Assembly: GCF_000428065.1 (NCBI RefSeq)
Contig: NZ_ATZF01000015.1
Coordinates: forward strand, 155 to 64,154
DNA length: 64,000 nt
Source of the DNA: Shimazuella kribbensis DSM 45090
Lineage (GTDB): Bacteria; Bacillota; Bacilli; Thermoactinomycetales; Thermoactinomycetaceae
Direction: 5' to 3'
Position 1 is the first letter of the stretch; the number at the start of each line of letters is the position of its first letter. The notes under the pieces were generated by a model. That model had not been told where the DNA came from. It saw only the letters and a list, made by a program, of their open reading frames with translations, and made no database searches. Position numbers and translations under genes: made by a program. Positions 1-8,781 of the stretch are shown piece by piece.

Positions 1-185
1 GTCGAAGGCAACTCAAAATGAGCCAATCGTTTATCGATATCCGATTTCGTTAGCTTTTCATTTTCTTTTTTCAGTTGAATGGCTTGGTTGCAAGCTTCTG
101 AAAAACATTGTTGCATCGTTTCGTACATTACCATTTTTATTTTTGCAGGCTCAAACAAAGGTATTTTAATTGTAATCGTCGGCAT
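1..185 (-). CDS. tnpB: TnpB-family (IS605 OrfB) protein, N-terminal part, runs off window
   Basis: The first 61 residues are visible on the minus strand, starting MPTITIKIP at 185; a GAGGTG ribosome site lies at 192-197. The text (amphipathic start, then a MYETMQQCFSEACNQA-like helix and KKENEKLTKSDI) resembles the N-terminus of TnpB proteins, the RNA-guided nucleases of IS200/IS605 elements. Catalytic RuvC residues lie outside the window, so activity cannot be judged. No tnpA is visible on this side. The assignment rests on N-terminal resemblance only. Confidence 0.6.
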   Translation of the reverse strand, partial: MPTITIKIPLFEPAKIKMVMYETMQQCFSEACNQAIQLKKENEKLTKSDIDKRLAHFELPS

Positions 186-261
186 GGAATTCACCTCTTT
201 TCCATGAATATTTTACCAAAAGGGAACGTACGTTTCAACACTTTTAGAAAACAAGCAAGAA

Positions 262-316
262 GGCGATTCATCCCCTCCCTACTCGATCCGCTCCTTGAGG
301 AAGGAGTCTTCTCGCC
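262..316. repeat. Subterminal palindrome of the IS605-like element whose tnpB leaves the left edge
   Basis: An imperfect hairpin flanks the tnpB start: GGCGA (262-266) pairs with TCGCC (312-316), with an inner CTCCTT/AAGGAG stem (291-296 and 301-306). The wording GGCGATTCATCCC...GTCTTCTCGCC is typical of IS200/IS605 ends. It probably marks the left end of that element. The exact cleavage point is not determined. Confidence 0.5.
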
Positions 317-467
317 AGAAATGATAAATATTGCTACATCCCTTCCAACTACATCAAAGCTTACTTTTAAAATATAAACTTATTTGTTTGAAAAATCCAA
401 CTACACCACAGCGATTCACTATCGATTACAATAGAAGGAGCAACCTCTACGGAAGGAAAGACAGAAA

Positions 468-1412
468 TTGAAAAAGTTTGTTACACATCCAGTAGGATTC
501 ATCGCAACCGTTCTTATGATCACCCTATTATGGGGAAGCCCTGCTCCTCTCATCAAACTCAGCTACCAATGGTTATCGATTGATACACATAACTATAGCA
601 CCTTGCTTGTCTTTGCTGGTTATCGGTTTTTGCTGTCTGCACTTATCCTTTATGCCATTCTTCGATTCACGTCGAAAAAACGAATATTTCATCGAGCTGC
701 TTTTCGTTCCTTAAGCAAAGTGGGCTTTGTTCAAAACTTCTTACAATATATCTTTTTCTATATTGGTGTAAGTCTCGCTTCTAGTATGGTAACCGTGATC
801 CTCACAGGTACTGCATCCCTTTTTCAGATTTTGATCGCCCACTTCATCGATGACCATGATCGTCTAACTACCCGAAAAATAACGGGGGTGGCACTTGGAT
901 TTCTAGGGATTTTCGCTGTGAGCTATCATTCGATTGCTACAGGTATCGGATTTGGACTAGGCGAAATACTCTTGATCCTTTCCAACTTAGCCGCCGCCGC
1001 AGGGAACTTGATGGCCCGCCATGAATCCACTCGATTTGATACAGGTGTAATAACGTTCTACCAATTGTTTATCGGGTCGCTTTGTCTGATCGCAGCAGGT
1101 ATTTGGCGTGCTGGTATCCTTCCATTTCAATTTGATCTTGTCTCTGGCATCACCTTTGTCTATCTCGCATTGGTAGCCTTGATCGGTACTTTTTTTTGGA
1201 ACACTTTGCTTCGTTATCATGCTGTTAGCAAAGTTTCCGTCTTCCTCTTTCTCATCCCGGTATTTGGTGTGTTTTATTCCGCCATTTTGCTGTCTGAGAA
1301 GTTAAGTCTCTTCACTTTTGTCGGGCTGATCCTTGTTTGTCTCGGCATTGTAGTCGTCAATATGCGCAAGAAAGAGACGAAAAAGGAAGTAGTACCAGAT
1401 ATAGCAAATTAA
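468..1412 (+). CDS. DMT-superfamily EamA transporter
   Basis: A 314-residue integral membrane protein with about ten hydrophobic segments in two halves, as in EamA (DUF6) drug/metabolite exporters. The early WGSPAPLIK motif is typical of the family. The TTG start at 468 has GGAAGGAAAG at 451-460. A lysine-rich cytoplasmic tail ends the protein. The gene stands alone, followed by a terminator at 1581-1610. The substrate cannot be predicted; related proteins export amino acids, nucleotides or metabolites. Confidence 0.85.
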   Translation: MKKFVTHPVGFIATVLMITLLWGSPAPLIKLSYQWLSIDTHNYSTLLVFAGYRFLLSALILYAILRFTSKKRIFHRAAFRSLSKVGFVQNFLQYIFFYIGVSLASSMVTVILTGTASLFQILIAHFIDDHDRLTTRKITGVALGFLGIFAVSYHSIATGIGFGLGEILLILSNLAAAAGNLMARHESTRFDTGVITFYQLFIGSLCLIAAGIWRAGILPFQFDLVSGITFVYLALVALIGTFFWNTLLRYHAVSKVSVFLFLIPVFGVFYSAILLSEKLSLFTFVGLILVCLGIVVVNMRKKETKKEVVPDIAN

Positions 1413-1580
1413 TGATTCATAGGATTCAGAAAATCCAATTAGACACAGACATCTATAAAGCTCTTGATTATATGTATAAAAGGAAAATTCACCAAATAAT
1501 AAAGATACCATTGACCAGTCGCCTGTATATGTCCACTACAAACATCCGACCAAGCAATACAGGAAATACCCATCGATTGG

Positions 1581-1610
1581 AACAGCCCTTGTGACTTCAG
1601 GGCTGTTTTT
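1581..1610 (+). terminator. Intrinsic terminator
   Basis: AACAGCCCT (1581-1589) pairs with AGGGCTGTT (1599-1607) and is followed by T residues. It ends the EamA transcript. The remainder of 1413-1738 shows no gene. Confidence 0.8.
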
Positions 1611-1738
1611 GCTGTCTTATGAAAAGTCCATTTGTTAAACATTTCGCATTATCACTCAAATCAGTTGGCAAGATGGTGCAAACCGTATTATAATAAAATT
1701 AGCAATTGTGATCCACCAACTAGCTCCTAGGAGGAGTC

Positions 1739-2257
1739 ATGCAGAAGAAGTTCGGACCTTGGACCGCTTACGCGGCAGGCGTCATCACCGGCGTCATCAT
1801 CATGTCGGGGCTCGGAATCTGGAATCTCATCCAGATCGGTCTCGCCATCGCCCTGAGCGTCTACACGGCGAAGAAGTACCGTGCCTTCGAGGCGGCGAAG
1901 CACAAGACCATCTGGCGTCTCGTGATCTCGATCATCCTGCTCGTCCTCGGCTACTTCTCCGCCCCGTTCCCGATCGGTCTGCTCGTCCTCGTCGTCTGGA
2001 AGACGCCGAAGGCTCAGACCGGCGCGCAGCAGGCCCCGCAGATGTGGGTGAGCCTCAACGGACAGTCCAAGCTGTACGTGCCGGGTCAGCCCGTTCCGGC
2101 CGGCGCCCAGCTGTGGGTGCAGGACCAGAACGGCTTCCGCCCGTACATGCCGCCGACCGCTCCGCCGGCCCCGGCCACCGCTCCCACGGCGGCAACGGCC
2201 CCGGCGCAGCAGCAGCAGCAGCAGCCGGTCAACGTGCAGAAGACCATCAACCCCTGA
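1739..2257 (+). CDS. GC-rich small membrane protein of foreign composition
   Basis: A 172-residue protein starting at ATG 1739 behind CTAGGAGGAG (1727-1736). The N-terminus holds about three hydrophobic segments (residues ~10-40 and ~58-82). A polar region with two GQP/VPxGAQLWVQ-like segments follows, then an Ala/Pro/Thr-rich stretch with a glutamine run near residue 160. Almost every codon ends in G or C, unlike all neighbours, and the gene is an abrupt GC-rich island. The composition suggests an actinobacterial or actinophage origin (inference). I do not recognise the family. A hairpin follows at 2286-2318. An overlapping frame starting at 1708 is also open, but has no better ribosome site and reads as an Arg-rich shadow. 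Confidence 0.7.
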   Translation: MQKKFGPWTAYAAGVITGVIIMSGLGIWNLIQIGLAIALSVYTAKKYRAFEAAKHKTIWRLVISIILLVLGYFSAPFPIGLLVLVVWKTPKAQTGAQQAPQMWVSLNGQSKLYVPGQPVPAGAQLWVQDQNGFRPYMPPTAPPAPATAPTAATAPAQQQQQQPVNVQKTINP

Positions 2258-2285
2258 CCCTCCACACCTAGGAGATGTGGATCAC

Positions 2286-2318
2286 GCCGACCTACGCAGC
2301 AACATCGCGTAGGCCGGC
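2286..2318 (+). terminator. GC-rich hairpin after the foreign gene
   Basis: GCCGACCTACGC (2286-2297) pairs with GCGTAGGCCGGC (2307-2318) with one mismatch and a 9-base loop. There is no T-run, as is common for terminators of high-GC organisms. It travels with the GC-rich gene. Confidence 0.5.
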
Positions 2319-2350
2319 AGTGATGTTTACAATGAATCAACCCATAGATA

Positions 2351-2382
2351 AAACAACTCCCTCATCAAGAAGGAGTTGTTTT
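2351..2382. terminator. Bidirectional terminator
   Basis: AAACAACTCC (2351-2360) pairs with GGAGTTGTTT (2372-2381), with A- and T-rich flanks. It most likely ends the leftward kam operon after the DinB-family gene. Confidence 0.75.
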
Positions 2383-2399
2383 CGTTTTACTCGGTTTAT

Positions 2400-2930
2400 C
2401 TATTTGTTCCACCCTTCTCTTTCCGTCAACAATGTAATATGAGCTACGTGGTGTTCGCTATGCCATGCATATAAAGCTGTTGCCATATCCAAAGACATCG
2501 CTCCTAGATCTGGATGGATAAATGTTTTGTTCCAATCTTCCTCAGAAAAAGAGCGTAATAGGGTCGTCCAACGTTGGTGCAATCCATCTAGTATAGCTAG
2601 GGAACTACCAATAGGAGCATGTTTTGCATCTGTAAGATCTGCCCATTTTTGCTCATCATAAGGTCGAATGGTCGGAGATAGCTCTGTTAAAGCAAGACGA
2701 AATCTCGTATAGCTATTGAGATGACTATCTGCTAGATGATGAACCACTTGCCGAACTGTCCAGCCTCCTTCTCGATAAGGGGTATCAAGCATTTCATCTG
2801 TTAACCCCTCTACTGCTGAGCGGAGGGACAATGGTAGTTGTTCGAGTGTCTGTATAAATTGCTCACGAAGTTCATCTGTAAAAACTGCTGGTTTTTGGAA
2901 TTTACCAATCGGATATCGTAAATCTATCAT
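2400..2930 (-). CDS. DinB-family putative metal-dependent hydrolase (YfiT/BstA-like)
   Basis: A 176-residue protein of the DinB/YfiT four-helix family. The opening MIDLRYPIGKF and the WTVRQVVHHLADSH motif are characteristic of B. subtilis YfiT-type proteins, which bind a metal through three histidines. Candidates here are the His of the HHLADSH motif and the histidines of YAWHSEHHVAHI. Some homologues act as bacillithiol S-transferases. GAGGTGAAAAA precedes the ATG. The gene starts 9 bases after the Fe/S oxidoreductase gene and may be the last gene of the kam operon, perhaps in detoxification (inference). Confidence 0.8.
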   Translation of the reverse strand: MIDLRYPIGKFQKPAVFTDELREQFIQTLEQLPLSLRSAVEGLTDEMLDTPYREGGWTVRQVVHHLADSHLNSYTRFRLALTELSPTIRPYDEQKWADLTDAKHAPIGSSLAILDGLHQRWTTLLRSFSEEDWNKTFIHPDLGAMSLDMATALYAWHSEHHVAHITLLTEREGWNK

Positions 2931-2939
2931 TTTTTCACC

Positions 2940-4967
2940 TCAACTTATGTGCTCTTCCAACTCTACCGATTGGGCTAATAACTCTGCGATATCATAGGTT
3001 TGCACTTGGTCTTCTACTTCTTTTGCTTTGGTACCATCTGATAACATCGTGAGGCAGTAGGGGCAGGCACTGCTGATGACTGTAGGCGAAACTTCGAGTG
3101 CTTGCTCGGTACGTGCTAGATTTACCCGCTTTCCTTCTGTTTCTTCTAGCCACATCATCCCCCCACCAGCACCACAGCACATCGCATTTTCTCGGTTTCG
3201 AGTCATCTCGACCAGTTCTACTCCGGGGATCTGACGCAAAATATACCTCGGTGCTTCATACTCGTCATTATACCTGCCTAAATAGCATGAATCATGATAC
3301 GTAATTCGCTCGTTGATCGTCTTACTAGGCACAATTTTCTTGTCTTTCACTAACTGTGCCAATAGTTGCGTGTGGTGAATGACTTCCCCATCCCACCCGA
3401 GATCCCGATATTCATGTTTAAACAAATTAAATGCATGCGGGTCCATTGTGATGATTTTTTTCACACCATGCTTGTTAAACTTGGCGATATTCGCTTCTGC
3501 TTGTTGTTGAAATAGAAACTCATTGCCCAGACGGCGGGGAGTGTCTCCAGAATTTTTTTCCTGATTACCAAGGATTGCGAAGGAAATACCTGCATGGGTT
3601 AACAATTTTACAAAAGCCTCAGTTACGCGTTTGGTTCTCAAATCGTACGAACCCATCGAGCCAACAAAGAAGAGATAATCAAAGGTAGGATTTTCTTTCA
3701 CCGTAGGTACGGGTACTTTGCTTTCTTCAATCCAATTGGCTCGTTCCTTTTTGCTCAATCCCCATGGATTGCCCTGCCGTTCGATATTATTCAACGTTCT
3801 TGATGCTTCTGGTCGAATACTTCCTTCTGTGAGTACCAAATATCTGCGCATATCAATAATCTTATCGACATGTTCATTCATAACGGGACAGGCATCTTCG
3901 CAATTTCGGCAGGTAGTACATGCCCAGAGCTCTTGTGGAGTGATCACATCTCCAATCAAAGATTGCTCTGTGCTTTGGTTCGTTGCTGCTGCCTCTGTCG
4001 CAAAAGCAAAGGAAGGCATCCATGGTGTGCTAGAAGTAATTGCTGCTCCTTTGGCAGTTAAATGGTTACGCATTTTGACGATCAAATCCATCGGGGACAG
4101 CATCTTGCCAGTACCTGATGCAGGACAAACTGATGTACAGCGGCCGCACTCCACACAAGCGTACAAATCGATCAATTGTTTTTGGGCAAAATCTTCGATT
4201 TTTCCAGCACCAAATGTTTCTGCTGACTCATCCTCAAAATCGATCAAGGACAACTGGGCACGTTTGCGGCGTAAGAAAATATTAAGTGGAGCTACCAACA
4301 GATGGAAGTGCTTGGACTGTGGAACATAAAGTAAAAAACTAAACAGAATAAGAGCATGCATCCACCAACCAATATAAAAGAAAACGGCGCCAACGGCTGG
4401 AGACATCCAACTGACAAAAAAGAAAGCGATTGCAGAAGACAGTGGAGTAGTCCATGTCAAACTTTCTTCCAGCCATACTTTTTCAAAAGCAGCAGACCAA
4501 ATAATAGAGAAGAGGAGAGAGGTTAAAAAGATAATGACCAATCCGGAACGAAACCCTCTTTTGAGCCTTGATAATTTCTCCACATAACGACGATAATAAG
4601 CATATCCTGTAGCGAGAAACACCAATAAGACGGTTACTTCCTCCAACCATTGAAAAGCTGGATAAAAAGGAATCGGCAAGTGATGTCCTGGGAAGAGACC
4701 TTTGATGAACAAATCGATTGCCCCAAATTGGATGAGAATAAATCCATAAAACATGATGACATGCATCCAGCCACTCTTCTTATCCTTCAGCAACTTCTTT
4801 TGGCCAAAAATATAACCCCAACTATCAGCAAAATTCCATTCCCATTCGACTTTTTTACCCAATAGTACATATCGATAACGAGCATGTACAATTCTTCCAA
4901 ATAAGAAAAGAGAAGCCGCTGTCAACAACACAAACAAACCGAGGTTAATCCAGTATAAGCTTTGCAT
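2940..4967 (-). CDS. Membrane-anchored heterodisulfide-reductase-like Fe-S oxidoreductase (FadF-like)
   Basis: 675 residues. The first ~240 contain about six membrane segments like a respiratory nitrate reductase gamma/cytochrome b domain. Two 4Fe-4S motifs follow, CVECGRCTSVCP near residue 270 and CTTCRNCEDACP near 355, then two CCG (cysteine-rich) domains, the last carrying CCGAGGG. The length and order match B. subtilis FadF (YwjF), thought to pass electrons from acyl-CoA dehydrogenase/ETF to the quinone pool. Lying downstream of kamDE, it may reoxidise reducing equivalents made during lysine degradation to acyl-CoA (inference). AAAAGGAGCAACCCCA precedes the ATG. Confidence 0.8.
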   Translation of the reverse strand: MQSLYWINLGLFVLLTAASLFLFGRIVHARYRYVLLGKKVEWEWNFADSWGYIFGQKKLLKDKKSGWMHVIMFYGFILIQFGAIDLFIKGLFPGHHLPIPFYPAFQWLEEVTVLLVFLATGYAYYRRYVEKLSRLKRGFRSGLVIIFLTSLLFSIIWSAAFEKVWLEESLTWTTPLSSAIAFFFVSWMSPAVGAVFFYIGWWMHALILFSFLLYVPQSKHFHLLVAPLNIFLRRKRAQLSLIDFEDESAETFGAGKIEDFAQKQLIDLYACVECGRCTSVCPASGTGKMLSPMDLIVKMRNHLTAKGAAITSSTPWMPSFAFATEAAATNQSTEQSLIGDVITPQELWACTTCRNCEDACPVMNEHVDKIIDMRRYLVLTEGSIRPEASRTLNNIERQGNPWGLSKKERANWIEESKVPVPTVKENPTFDYLFFVGSMGSYDLRTKRVTEAFVKLLTHAGISFAILGNQEKNSGDTPRRLGNEFLFQQQAEANIAKFNKHGVKKIITMDPHAFNLFKHEYRDLGWDGEVIHHTQLLAQLVKDKKIVPSKTINERITYHDSCYLGRYNDEYEAPRYILRQIPGVELVEMTRNRENAMCCGAGGGMMWLEETEGKRVNLARTEQALEVSPTVISSACPYCLTMLSDGTKAKEVEDQVQTYDIAELLAQSVELEEHIS

Positions 4968-5009
4968 TGGGGTTGCTCCTTTTCGTCGGATATTTACGGC
5001 AAGGGTTGG

Positions 5010-5759
5010 TCAAACCAACCCTTGCCGCCTAGCAAGCTCTTGCGTAAAATACGAGGCAACTTCTGGAGCGAGTGTTCCGGAACCAAACCCAGCATCATAA
5101 CCAAGTTCTAAAGCAAGTTCATGATGAATACGAGGCCCGCCGCAAATCAAAAGAAATCGATCCCGCAAACCTTCTGCTTCCAGCAATTCTACTAGTTCTG
5201 TAAGGTTGGTAACATGAACTTCTTTTTGGGTTACCACTTGTGATACTAATAATACATCAGCATCGTACTCCATTGCTTTTTCGATCAGATCTTCATTTTC
5301 GATCTGACTACCGAGATTATAAGCATCGATCTCTGGGTAACGCTCTAAACCATACTCTCCATGATACCCTTTCATGTTCATAATCGCATCAATACCAACG
5401 GTATGTGCATCTGTTCCTGTACATGCACCCAGAACAACAAGTTTGCGTTTAAAATGAGTACGAATAAAGTCATTAATTTCTTCAAAACTCAACTTAGAGG
5501 ATTCTACTTTGGGCACATGAATCTTTGTGAAGTCCACAGTATGCGTACAACTAGCATATAAAATAAAATAGGTATACCCTTCTCCTAGGTCTTTCATATG
5601 ATAAACAAGAGGTTCGACGAGTCCCATTTTTCCCACTAATTGTTTTGCTGCTTCTCTTGCTTCTTCACCATATGGAAGAGGGAGCGAGAAACTAAGTTGC
5701 ACTGCTCCATCATCCAACGTATCTCCATAAGGACGGATCTTAGAACAATCGCGGCTCAT
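5010..5759 (-). CDS. kamE: D-lysine/beta-lysine 5,6-aminomutase beta subunit (B12-binding)
   Basis: 249 residues with the cobalamin-binding motif DAHTVG (DxHxxG), which supplies the lower axial histidine ligand of adenosylcobalamin, followed by a Rossmann-type B12 domain. The N-terminal ~90 residues form the dimerisation/PLP-contributing domain of KamE and OraE-type subunits. It overlaps kamD by 4 bases (translational coupling), as expected for two subunits of one enzyme. The complex moves the terminal amino group of beta-lysine to C5, giving 3,5-diaminohexanoate. Confidence 0.9.
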   Translation of the reverse strand: MSRDCSKIRPYGDTLDDGAVQLSFSLPLPYGEEAREAAKQLVGKMGLVEPLVYHMKDLGEGYTYFILYASCTHTVDFTKIHVPKVESSKLSFEEINDFIRTHFKRKLVVLGACTGTDAHTVGIDAIMNMKGYHGEYGLERYPEIDAYNLGSQIENEDLIEKAMEYDADVLLVSQVVTQKEVHVTNLTELVELLEAEGLRDRFLLICGGPRIHHELALELGYDAGFGSGTLAPEVASYFTQELARRQGLV

Positions 5760-7333
5760 CGATTCTTCCCCCTTAGTGGCAAAGCGAAACGCTCCCGAAG
5801 TCCACTTTCAAAAGGATTCCAATAATCGGCAGAGCGGATAATGACCCCTGTCAAACCTTTCCCTCCTGTTATGGAACGTTTGACATCTGCAAATACTCCT
5901 TCTTCTAGTGCAGAAAATAACGATTTTTGCTTTACTTCTTTCAACAGCAATACTGCTTTTCGAAGGACGAGATTTGCACGACGTTGAATCCTTCCATCTG
6001 GTTGAAACAAGATTTCTTCTCCTAAATGTCTAGCATTTTGAAAAATATACTGTGCATTTTCAATAGATAACTGCCGATCATGAATATGAGGAGTATGCAT
6101 CGCTTCTGTCATCATACCTAATAATTGGATTCCTTGCCCAGTGAGAATACTAACCAAATTAAACATCGCATCTTGAACATGACCTCGAAAAATATTGCCT
6201 GTCATGTGTTTCGTGGGAGGCATGTATTTGAGAGGGGCATCTGGAAAAATCTCTCTGGCCATCTGCGCTTGTGCAATCTCCAATAATAACCCGTCTTCCA
6301 GTTCGGGATTGATTTCAAAAGCATGACCAAGTCCCATTTGAGTCTCTGGGAGACCTGCAAGAAGAGCAAATTGTTCGTTAATAAACTGGGAAGCTAATAC
6401 CGTATGAGCAGCGTCCACTGCATCTGCGGTAGTCAAATAATTGTCTTCTCCTGTATTGATGATAATGCCGGCATAACTGTTGATCATCCGAGAAAAAGCT
6501 TGGTCAATCAAGGTACGCTGCATATTGATATCACGGAACAAAATCCCGTATAAAGCGTCATTTAACATCACATCCAATCGTTCCATCGCACCCATCGCAG
6601 CTATTTCGGGCATACATAAGCCTGAACAATAGTTGCACAACCGAATATAACGACCTACTTCTCTGCCGACTTCATCCAATGCTTTGCGCATGATTCGAAA
6701 ATTTTCTTGTGTTGCAAAGGTTCCTCCATATCCTTCCTGTGTCGCACCATAGGGGACATAATCGAGCAAGCTTTGACCTGTACTGCGAATAACAGCGATG
6801 ATATCCGCACCTTGACGTGCAGCGGATTTTGCTTGCGTTACATCCTCATAAATATCTCCTGTAGCTACAATCAAATAGAGATAAGGTCTTCTTCCTTCTC
6901 CTAACTCTCCGATCATTGCTTCCCTTTGATTGCGGTTGGCTTTGATCTTATCCAGCATTTCATCCTGTAGTCGTTCTCCTGCCTTATATATCACCTCTTC
7001 AGAAGTAACGGCTAATTCGGTGAGACTTAGCTCCTCATTTACAACCAATTCCGCAATCACTTGTGGTGATTTTCCGGTCTGAACTACTGCATTACAAAGC
7101 CAAAATGCCGCTCCACGATCTAGTACTCCAGCTTCCATAAGCCCATCCACGACAAGATTGGGTAATGGAACAGAATGGTGAATACCATCAATCCCAAACA
7201 ATCGTAAAACCGTTCGTTCGATGGCAACCGTCGTCCGAGTAGAAATATATTGATCTACCTGTTTGGCAATTTCTTGTGCCGTAGTCCGTGCTTCCTTTAC
7301 CAAATATGGGTCCAAATTTAATTTCCCAGACAT
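5756..7333 (-). CDS. kamD: Lysine 5,6-aminomutase alpha subunit
   Basis: A 525-residue TIM-barrel subunit; length and text (KLNLDPYLVKEAR near the start, RRPYLYLIVATGDIYEDV, the QEGYGGTFATQENFR region, GHAFEINPELEDG) match KamD. With KamE it converts L-beta-lysine to L-erythro-3,5-diaminohexanoate using adenosylcobalamin and PLP. GGGGTGTAGCA precedes ATG 7333. It sits 2 bases after the P-loop gene and overlaps kamE. No truncation is seen. Confidence 0.92.
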   Translation of the reverse strand: MSGKLNLDPYLVKEARTTAQEIAKQVDQYISTRTTVAIERTVLRLFGIDGIHHSVPLPNLVVDGLMEAGVLDRGAAFWLCNAVVQTGKSPQVIAELVVNEELSLTELAVTSEEVIYKAGERLQDEMLDKIKANRNQREAMIGELGEGRRPYLYLIVATGDIYEDVTQAKSAARQGADIIAVIRSTGQSLLDYVPYGATQEGYGGTFATQENFRIMRKALDEVGREVGRYIRLCNYCSGLCMPEIAAMGAMERLDVMLNDALYGILFRDINMQRTLIDQAFSRMINSYAGIIINTGEDNYLTTADAVDAAHTVLASQFINEQFALLAGLPETQMGLGHAFEINPELEDGLLLEIAQAQMAREIFPDAPLKYMPPTKHMTGNIFRGHVQDAMFNLVSILTGQGIQLLGMMTEAMHTPHIHDRQLSIENAQYIFQNARHLGEEILFQPDGRIQRRANLVLRKAVLLLKEVKQKSLFSALEEGVFADVKRSITGGKGLTGVIIRSADYWNPFESGLRERFALPLRGKNR

Positions 7334-7335
7334 TG

Positions 7336-8340
7336 CTACACCCCATCATCTGGATTTTTTTCAAATACCCAAACGGGAGCCTCACCTGCGGCTTCTCCAA
7401 TTGCCCCTTTCAATCGATCCGCATCAAATTTTTTCCCTTCTGGATTAGTAGGATTAATCGCTACCCCCATCATGCGTATGGGGTGGATCACTTCTACTTG
7501 CCCTCCTTGGCGGAGAAATGTTCTTAGGATATAGTCAGCAGCGAAAAGATGGGTACAATCTGAGAGAATAAGTGTTGGATAACAAGCATGATCGATAAAA
7601 AAATGAAGCATTTTATTGGTTAATGCACCTGGTATCCCAAGTACATCCCAATCTCGTATTCCACTGCCAGAAGAAAACAGAGAGGAAAAGGGGAAGCGGT
7701 TTTTCTTCCCCTTGCGTATCCCCCACATCTGTCTTTCTTGTGTAGCACGTTGAAACATCCCGATTTTCTCCCGTTCCACACAAACAGGCAGTTTTACTTG
7801 ATATAACCAATGGTTAGCCTTACGAATAATTTCACTTTCTGTTCGTCCTGCTGCCCCGCCAACCACCAATATCATCCCATCGGTCAGCGCAGGTCTTGCA
7901 AATGTCTTTCGATCATATGCTCCATCTACCAAAGTAAGCAGTTGTTTTTCACGAAATAGACGTAATACTCGTTCTAAATCACCTAAATGACTCATCCCAG
8001 CAAGCTTCACTGGTATCGATCGAGTAGTATGTGCCAAGACTAATTCGCCCATGAGGGAGTAAGATCCAAGCCCTTTCACATCATCCCAACATCCTTCTTC
8101 CCATTGAATCAAACTCCGAGTGGTTGCTATCCAGCTCCCTTCTGGTACAAGTACAGCAGGTTTTGGTCTCCCGCTCCATGCATCTCTGGATTCGCCATCA
8201 ATCCCAACACTGACGAATCCCAACTGTCTGGTTTTCCCTACAGATCGACTAATTTGATTGATCAACGTTGTCTTCCCGACATTTTTGGCGATTCCTACGA
8301 CCGCCAAGGAACCAAGGTGATCCAAGGTAATGGGGATCAT
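7336..8340 (-). CDS. P-loop NTPase of the lysine aminomutase operon, function unknown
   Basis: 334 residues. A Walker A motif, [10 protein letters not shown], lies at residues ~16-25, followed by a second nucleotide-fold half with [14 protein letters not shown] and an acidic HLGDLER segment. It overlaps the 3' end of kamA by 4 bases and abuts kamD, so it is translationally tied to the aminomutases. B12-dependent aminomutases need reactivating chaperones, and a nucleotide-binding protein here could serve that role or cofactor loading; this is inference, and it does not look like the actin-fold MutL/KamB reactivases. I do not recognise a characterised family. Confidence 0.65.
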   Translation of the reverse strand: MIPITLDHLGSLAVVGIAKNVGKTTLINQISRSVGKTRQLGFVSVGIDGESRDAWSGRPKPAVLVPEGSWIATTRSLIQWEEGCWDDVKGLGSYSLMGELVLAHTTRSIPVKLAGMSHLGDLERVLRLFREKQLLTLVDGAYDRKTFARPALTDGMILVVGGAAGRTESEIIRKANHWLYQVKLPVCVEREKIGMFQRATQERQMWGIRKGKKNRFPFSSLFSSGSGIRDWDVLGIPGALTNKMLHFFIDHACYPTLILSDCTHLFAADYILRTFLRQGGQVEVIHPIRMMGVAINPTNPEGKKFDADRLKGAIGEAAGEAPVWVFEKNPDDGV

Positions 8341-8620
8341 GGTTGTGTGATACGTCTCTGCTCTCGGATCAATTTTTTGGGTTCGAGATTTGGTCGAGCA
8401 TTCCCCATCAGACCTGCAACCCCTTCTGAAGGTTTAGCTGCTTGACAAAAAGAACAAGTCGTCACATCATGCTCCTGGTAGTTATCTGGTTCTGGATAAC
8501 TGGTGATCACGCCTTCGAAATTTCGTAAGATAGTCTTTTGCGAACTTTGGGAAATCAAATAATTAGGCCCTACTGGTATTTTTCCGCCTCCGCTTGGTGC
8601 GTCTACTACAAAAGTAGGTA
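8337..8620 (-). CDS. kamA: Lysine 2,3-aminomutase, 3' fragment (separated by intervening element)
   Basis: From the core sequence down to the TGA at 8337 the frame reads [16 protein letters not shown]...[26 protein letters not shown], the C-terminal part of KamA. It contains the GGGK lysine which in Clostridium subterminale LAM (Lys337) binds PLP. As it stands it has no proper start; the frame extends upstream to 8687 through element DNA only. The 5' part lies at 12563-13621. Joined at the AGTAGGTA core the two give a 418-residue KamA with this lysine at position 338. It overlaps the P-loop gene by 4 bases. Confidence 0.9.
8613..8620. other. Recombination core, kamA 3' junction (att)
   Basis: AGTAGGTA (plus strand; TACCTACT in kamA sense), coding for the Pro-Thr of the conserved VPTFVVDAP segment. 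It is followed within kamA by native codons and preceded (kamA sense) by AT-rich element DNA. The identical 8-mer lies at 12641-12648 in the same orientation. Confidence 0.8.
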
Positions 8621-8781
8621 CTGAGATTTTTATATGAAGTATATAATATCCATTTATAACAAAGGATTTTATTGATTCACTCAACATTCTATGCAGTATA
8701 CCTATAAAAAATAAATTTTCGTAATTGTTATAATTTATATATAAATTATAACAAAAAAAAAAGTAGCAAAAGGGTTCCCTT

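Noticed and set aside
1708-2271. Overlapping 187-codon open frame in the GC-rich island
   Set aside because: High GC removes stop codons from all frames; this one is Arg/His/Pro-rich, lacks membrane character and has no suitable ribosome site, whereas the 1739 frame has AGGAGG and coherent segments.
3718-4329. 203-codon plus-strand frame opposite the Fe-S oxidoreductase
   Set aside because: Reverse shadow of a strongly supported gene with iron-sulfur motifs; no ribosome site or recognisable sequence.
8621-8687. Upstream extension of the kamA 3' fragment as an independent protein start
   Set aside because: The extra codons are AT-rich element DNA with no ribosome site; they have no counterpart in KamA.
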